Positions 6,804 to 9,605 of a stretch of 9,605 nt of DNA are shown here, piece after piece. The notes beneath the pieces are model-generated. The model saw only the letters and a list, made by a program, of their open reading frames with translations, was not told the DNA's origin and searched no databases. A program made the translations under genes and the position numbers. The number at the start of each line of letters is the position of its first letter. Position 1 is the stretch's first letter. The stretch is from Bdellovibrionales bacterium (lineage in GTDB: Bacteria > Bdellovibrionota > UBA1018), in NCBI GenBank assembly GCA_018968995.1, contig JAGWZD010000046.1, positions 1-9,605 on the forward strand, in the 5' to 3' direction.

Positions 6804-6809
6804 TCACCT
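6804..6809 (-). promoter_or_regulatory. Shine-Dalgarno site of the NTF2-like gene
   Basis: AGGTGA on the minus strand sits in the 16-bp gap after the ADP-ribosyltransferase stop codon, 4 nt before ATG 6799. The spacing is short but the match is good, and it supports independent translation initiation within one transcript. Confidence 0.5.
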
Positions 6810-6815
6810 GTTGTT

Positions 6816-7538
6816 TTAATCGAGTTCCGAAAGCGTGACCACTTCCACCATTTGGGTCTTCATCTCTTGTGCCTCTTCATCCAGAAGCTGCATTTTTTCT
6901 TTTTTTAAACTCTCCACCCTGAACTTCATCTTTCGCGGCAGGAGAACCTCTTTCTCTCTTGGGTCACGGGCAATCTTGGCAACATCTCTGCCTGAGCGAA
7001 CCTTGAGAATCAAGAGCCTTCCCCCGGGACGAATAAACCCTTCGGCTTGCTCACGATCCTGAGACGTACTGGTGTAAGGCTCGAAGTGGACTATTGCTCC
7101 CTTTTTCATGGGTATTCGACGCGAGGTGCCGCGATACACCACCGTTGGGCTCAGCGGGGGCAGTCGATCTAAAGCGCAATCCAACACTCTGACAAAGGCT
7201 TGCTGAGAATTCGTAAGCGTACTTCCCGACTCCATGGTCCCTAGCTTTTTATTTAGCTCATCAAATTTACCGAAAGTGTATTCGTAAATGGCCTTGAGCT
7301 GCGCTTCCGTCAACTTGGTCTCTTTTTTGAGCTCCTCGACATTCTTAAAATCCATCAGTTCACAGTTCGGCCCTGAGCACTCATCCTTCAGATAGAGTTC
7401 TTCGAGGCGCGCTTGCGGCATGCTCTGGATCTCTTCTTTGCTGAGCTTTTCTAGCTCTCCGGCGAATGCTGCCGATTTCGCAAGAAAAAGAACGAAAAAC
7501 AGAAATGTTTTAATCAGGCTTAAACGGTTGCTCATCAT
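6816..7538 (-). CDS. Secreted ADP-ribosyltransferase, exoenzyme (R-S-E) type
   Basis: The 240-aa product has a Sec signal peptide: MM start, basic residues at 5 and 10, a Phe/Leu-rich core (12-19), and likely cleavage after A-F-A at 24-26. The mature protein carries the three motifs of the C3/VIP2-like R-S-E class of mono-ADP-ribosyltransferases: an arginine strand V-V-Y-R136-G, an F-x-x-Y-T-S157-T158-S159 motif, and the E195-K-E197 turn followed by V-L-L-P and a K-F strand. Upstream, residues 76-100 match the family's helical L-T-x-x-Q-x-x-A-I-x-x-Y-T lead-in. This class transfers ADP-ribose from NAD+ to a protein target. The E-x-E form usually modifies arginine. All key residues are intact, so activity is plausible. 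C54 and C59 may form a disulfide. There is no receptor-binding or translocation domain, so delivery would need another system or direct periplasmic action. ATG 7538 and ATG 7535 are adjacent. The gene is followed after 16 bp by an NTF2-like gene and is divergent from terC. Family call is strong; the target is unknown. Confidence 0.85.
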   Translation of the reverse strand: MMSNRLSLIKTFLFFVLFLAKSAAFAGELEKLSKEEIQSMPQARLEELYLKDECSGPNCELMDFKNVEELKKETKLTEAQLKAIYEYTFGKFDELNKKLGTMESGSTLTNSQQAFVRVLDCALDRLPPLSPTVVYRGTSRRIPMKKGAIVHFEPYTSTSQDREQAEGFIRPGGRLLILKVRSGRDVAKIARDPREKEVLLPRKMKFRVESLKKEKMQLLDEEAQEMKTQMVEVVTLSELD

Positions 7539-7543
7539 CCACC

Positions 7544-7552
7544 ATTATAACA
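7544..7552 (-). promoter_or_regulatory. Extended -10 promoter of the ADP-ribosyltransferase operon
   Basis: The minus strand reads TGTTATAAT, a perfect match to the extended -10 consensus TGnTATAAT. No good -35 hexamer is present at 17 bp, as is usual for extended -10 promoters. The box ends 5 nt before ATG 7538 and 8 nt before ATG 7535, so the transcript would be leaderless or nearly so. A GGTGG directly against the first ATG is too close to act as a normal Shine-Dalgarno for it. Confidence 0.5.
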
Positions 7553-7606
7553 TTAGAAGAGAGATCCGCTTGCACTCTTTTTTATTCCAGAAGAATATCC
7601 GCCCCT

Positions 7607-8341
7607 ATGGGACCTGAATGGATGGATATTTTGGTGAGCCTCGCCACTCTAACCGCTCTTGAGGTGGTCTTAGGTGTGGATAACGTCATTTTTATTTCTA
7701 TTCTCACCTCACGACTCCCCCTCGAGCGCCGAGAAACGGCTCGCAAATGGGGCATCATTATGGCTTTGCTCCTTCGACTAATCCTACTTTCGCTCATGTC
7801 TTGGATCAGCAAGCTCACTACTCCGCTGTTTTATTTATTGGGAGTATCGTTTTCTGGAAAGGCCCTCATTCTGTTTTTGGGCGGACTTTTTTTACTCTAT
7901 AAATCGACAAAGGAAATTCACTCAAAGTTAGAGGGCGAAGAGCACCAGGCCGGTCAAGCACAAGTCACCTTTTCGGGAGTGCTGATTCAAGTTGCCTTAC
8001 TCGATTTGGTCTTCTCGCTCGATTCGGTGATCACGGCGGTTGGGATGGCTCAAAGCCTTTGGGTCATGGTTGCTGCTAATTTGATCGCGATGGGGGTCAT
8101 GTGGTTTTCTGGAAAAGCGATCGGTGACTTTGTCCACCGCCACCCCACCTTTAAAATCCTCGCGCTGAGCTTTTTAATGATGATTGGAGTAATGCTGGTG
8201 GCAGAAGGTATCGGCTTTCATATCCCCAAAGGCTATCTCTACTTTGCGATGGCCTTTAGTTGCACGGTTGAGCTCTTAAATATGCGCCTGAAAAAGCGAG
8301 GCACTCCCGTGGAACTCCACCAAAGTCGAGTCGTCGACTAG
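7607..8341 (+). CDS. TerC-family integral membrane protein
   Basis: The 244-aa product is a TerC-family membrane protein with about seven hydrophobic segments. It has the two signature acidic motifs: T-A-L-E19-x-V-L-G-x-D25-N in the first segment and L-L-D133-L-V-F-S-L-D139-S in the fourth region. Family members in E. coli and Bacillus are linked to manganese export and metal loading of exported proteins, and the family was named for tellurite resistance. A metal-handling role in the inner membrane is therefore likely, but the substrate is not shown. A second ATG at 7622 lies in frame. The upstream start is preferred because its P-E-W aligns with the P-E-A-W found just before the first helix in many relatives. 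The ribosome binding site is weak (AGAAG around 7590). The neighbours are unrelated: divergent from the ADP-ribosyltransferase operon, and its TAG stop shares a CTAG palindrome with the stop of the convergent vWA gene. Confidence 0.92.
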   Translation: MGPEWMDILVSLATLTALEVVLGVDNVIFISILTSRLPLERRETARKWGIIMALLLRLILLSLMSWISKLTTPLFYLLGVSFSGKALILFLGGLFLLYKSTKEIHSKLEGEEHQAGQAQVTFSGVLIQVALLDLVFSLDSVITAVGMAQSLWVMVAANLIAMGVMWFSGKAIGDFVHRHPTFKILALSFLMMIGVMLVAEGIGFHIPKGYLYFAMAFSCTVELLNMRLKKRGTPVELHQSRVVD

Positions 8342-9585
8342 TTTGCCATCAATTCCGTTTCAAGCTTGATCGTATAGGCCTTCGTCGCGTCGAATCCCTT
8401 CGCAGTCATTACCCCTGCCTTCAAACGAACACGCGCCGGACTATATTCGGTTCCCGCGGTAAACTCGAAATCCTGAGCAGCCAACGGGGCGGACATCCCC
8501 ATCCCGCCAGTCTCTTGATAGATTTCAGCTTTCAAAATTTTGAGCGGAGAAAAGGCACAACGCCTCAACTCGCCAAAAACGCCTGCCGACTCCTGAATCA
8601 CCGTATTCCCAAACTGAGCCAGCATCTGATCCCAGTCGGTATTTTGGATATCGTAGGACTTCCCACCGAAAGTTTGGGTGAGCTTCACATAGGGGCGCCC
8701 CCCCTCGTTCATCATCTTCCAGAGGCTCGAGTCGGGGGTCTTACTATGGATGCTATGGAATCGATGTTGAAGCGACTTGTCTTGCATGAATGCCCCTACC
8801 GTTTGACGGTAACGCCTCACTAAACACTCTTCATACGCCCCCCAATCCGTAGAGAATATTTCGAAAAACGGGAGATCGCGCACAGTGGACGGCATGCATT
8901 CATTCGGAATTGTCTCTGGCTCATCGGTGATCACCAAATAATGAAAAATGGTGCCAGGATCCATGATCAACCTTCCCTCGGGAATCGGTCCACCGGTGAT
9001 GGCTCGAGAGGGACGCCTCAAAAGACCCAGCCCCTCTTCGATCTTCAAAATCTTATTATAAGAGTGCACATAGTCATTGTGTTGAAAATAGTTCGGAAAG
9101 GACAAAATCTTCGGATTTCCAGCCTGATCCGTGAATTGTGCGTCAGAATGCAAGACAATCCGATGCTGGCTGGAGCCCAGCCTCGAGGACAAATCGCCGA
9201 TGAATTGCGGCAAGGCGTTCCCCAGCTTCACCATTTCGTCTCTCATGCTGCCCGAGGTATCGAGCAAAATAATAATATTAGACGCCTTACTGGAAGCCCC
9301 CATCGAGCTACTACCCGGCATTTCCAGCTGTTCTGAAAACTTTGCTCCCACCTTACAAGTCGACTCAAAAGTGAAGCCTGGAACGCCACCATCATCCCAC
9401 ATGACAAACGAGCCCTCATTATCCAATGGGGGTGTTGGCTGAGTCACCGGCTGAACTGTACTAGCTCCGGGGGACTTCTCCACAAGAGACACCTTAAAGC
9501 CCGCCTGTCGACACCCTCCCGCCAAAAACGTGAAGAGAAGTCCGAACAAAGCAATAAACCCCGTCTTTGCTGCGCTAAAGCGCAT
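8338..9585 (-). CDS. vWA-domain lipoprotein
   Basis: The 415-aa product has a lipoprotein signal peptide: basic residues at 2 and 7, a hydrophobic core, then L-A-G-G-C25. The -3 residue is Ala where Leu is more common, so the lipobox is slightly atypical. Arg at +2 is not an inner-membrane retention signal by the E. coli rule, which favours the outer membrane. Residues 30-100 form a Pro/Ser/Gly-rich linker with one short acidic and aromatic patch. The von Willebrand factor A domain begins near 102. Its metal-ion-dependent adhesion site is intact (D109-T-S111-G-S113), and the later V-I-T-D221-E-P strand supplies the further acidic residue. Such domains usually bind protein partners through a divalent metal. 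The last ~70 residues look like a separate beta-rich domain. The start is supported by GAGGT (minus strand 9596-9592) 6 nt upstream. Its partner is unknown, and it is convergent with terC with a 4-bp overlap. Confidence 0.88.
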   Translation of the reverse strand: MRFSAAKTGFIALFGLLFTFLAGGCRQAGFKVSLVEKSPGASTVQPVTQPTPPLDNEGSFVMWDDGGVPGFTFESTCKVGAKFSEQLEMPGSSSMGASSKASNIIILLDTSGSMRDEMVKLGNALPQFIGDLSSRLGSSQHRIVLHSDAQFTDQAGNPKILSFPNYFQHNDYVHSYNKILKIEEGLGLLRRPSRAITGGPIPEGRLIMDPGTIFHYLVITDEPETIPNECMPSTVRDLPFFEIFSTDWGAYEECLVRRYRQTVGAFMQDKSLQHRFHSIHSKTPDSSLWKMMNEGGRPYVKLTQTFGGKSYDIQNTDWDQMLAQFGNTVIQESAGVFGELRRCAFSPLKILKAEIYQETGGMGMSAPLAAQDFEFTAGTEYSPARVRLKAGVMTAKGFDATKAYTIKLETELMAN

Positions 9586-9591
9586 AAGTCT

Positions 9592-9596
9592 ACCTC
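9592..9596 (-). promoter_or_regulatory. Shine-Dalgarno site of the vWA lipoprotein
   Basis: GAGGT on the minus strand, 6 nt before ATG 9585, supports this start, which also opens an intact lipoprotein signal peptide. It lies next to a 10-bp palindrome CTCGATCGAG (9594-9603) that has no assignable role. The promoter would lie outside the window. Confidence 0.6.
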
Positions 9597-9605
9597 GATC
9601 GAGTG

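Noticed and set aside
7607..9585. terC next to a vWA gene, recalling the tellurite-resistance (Ter) system with its vWA protein TerY
   Set aside because: The two genes are convergent, the vWA protein is an exported lipoprotein rather than cytosolic, and no TerD-like, kinase or phosphatase gene is present.
9594..9603. 10-bp palindrome CTCGATCGAG upstream of the vWA gene as an operator
   Set aside because: It overlaps the Shine-Dalgarno region at the window edge, is short, and has no second copy to support a binding site.

Overview
The window reads as chromosomal DNA of a Gram-negative, diderm bacterium. It encodes a signal-peptide lipoprotein, two further Sec-exported proteins, and the late steps of menaquinone synthesis. 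The mix of unknown large exported-looking proteins, a vWA lipoprotein and a secreted ADP-ribosyltransferase would fit Bdellovibrionota or another former deltaproteobacterial lineage. That placement is inference from protein style, not from a marker gene. There is no rRNA, tRNA, CRISPR array, transposase or phage gene, and coding density is very high.

Layout. (1) 3-2639 (+): most of a very large cysteine-free protein whose 5' end lies outside the window. Its N-terminal part carries motifs that look like an atypical kinase active site. (2) 2784-3377 (+): a small exported protein of unknown function. (3) 4671-5624 and 3382-4653 (-): a two-gene operon of a polyprenyl diphosphate synthase followed by a MenA-type prenyltransferase. 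The prenyltransferase has a PAS sensor domain fused to its N-terminus, which is unusual. (4) 5730-6440 (+): the UbiE/MenG methyltransferase, divergent from that operon across a 105-bp control region. (5) 6816-7538 and 6437-6799 (-): a secreted R-S-E type ADP-ribosyltransferase followed 16 bp later by a cytosolic NTF2/SnoaL-like protein. (6) 7607-8341 (+): a TerC-family membrane protein. (7) 8338-9585 (-): a vWA-domain lipoprotein.

How they work together. Blocks 3 and 4 cover isoprenoid tail synthesis, attachment of the tail to 1,4-dihydroxy-2-naphthoate, and C-methylation to menaquinone. The PAS domain suggests that the prenyl-transfer step, or something tied to it, responds to a signal. Block 5 has the layout of an exported toxin-like enzyme with a small cytosolic partner, but an immunity role is only a hypothesis.

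The DNA has several noteworthy small-scale features. All three convergent gene pairs meet within 4 bp (gap of 4 bp, overlap of 4 bp, overlap of 4 bp), leaving no room for intergenic terminators. Two genes lacking a clear Shine-Dalgarno sequence (the polyprenyl synthase and the ADP-ribosyltransferase) have a -10 box 5-8 nt upstream of the start codon, suggesting leaderless transcripts. Inside the PAS coding region a perfect SD-like heptamer, an in-phase A-AAA-AAG slippery site and a 10-bp inverted repeat occur together, resembling the E. coli dnaX frameshift signal.
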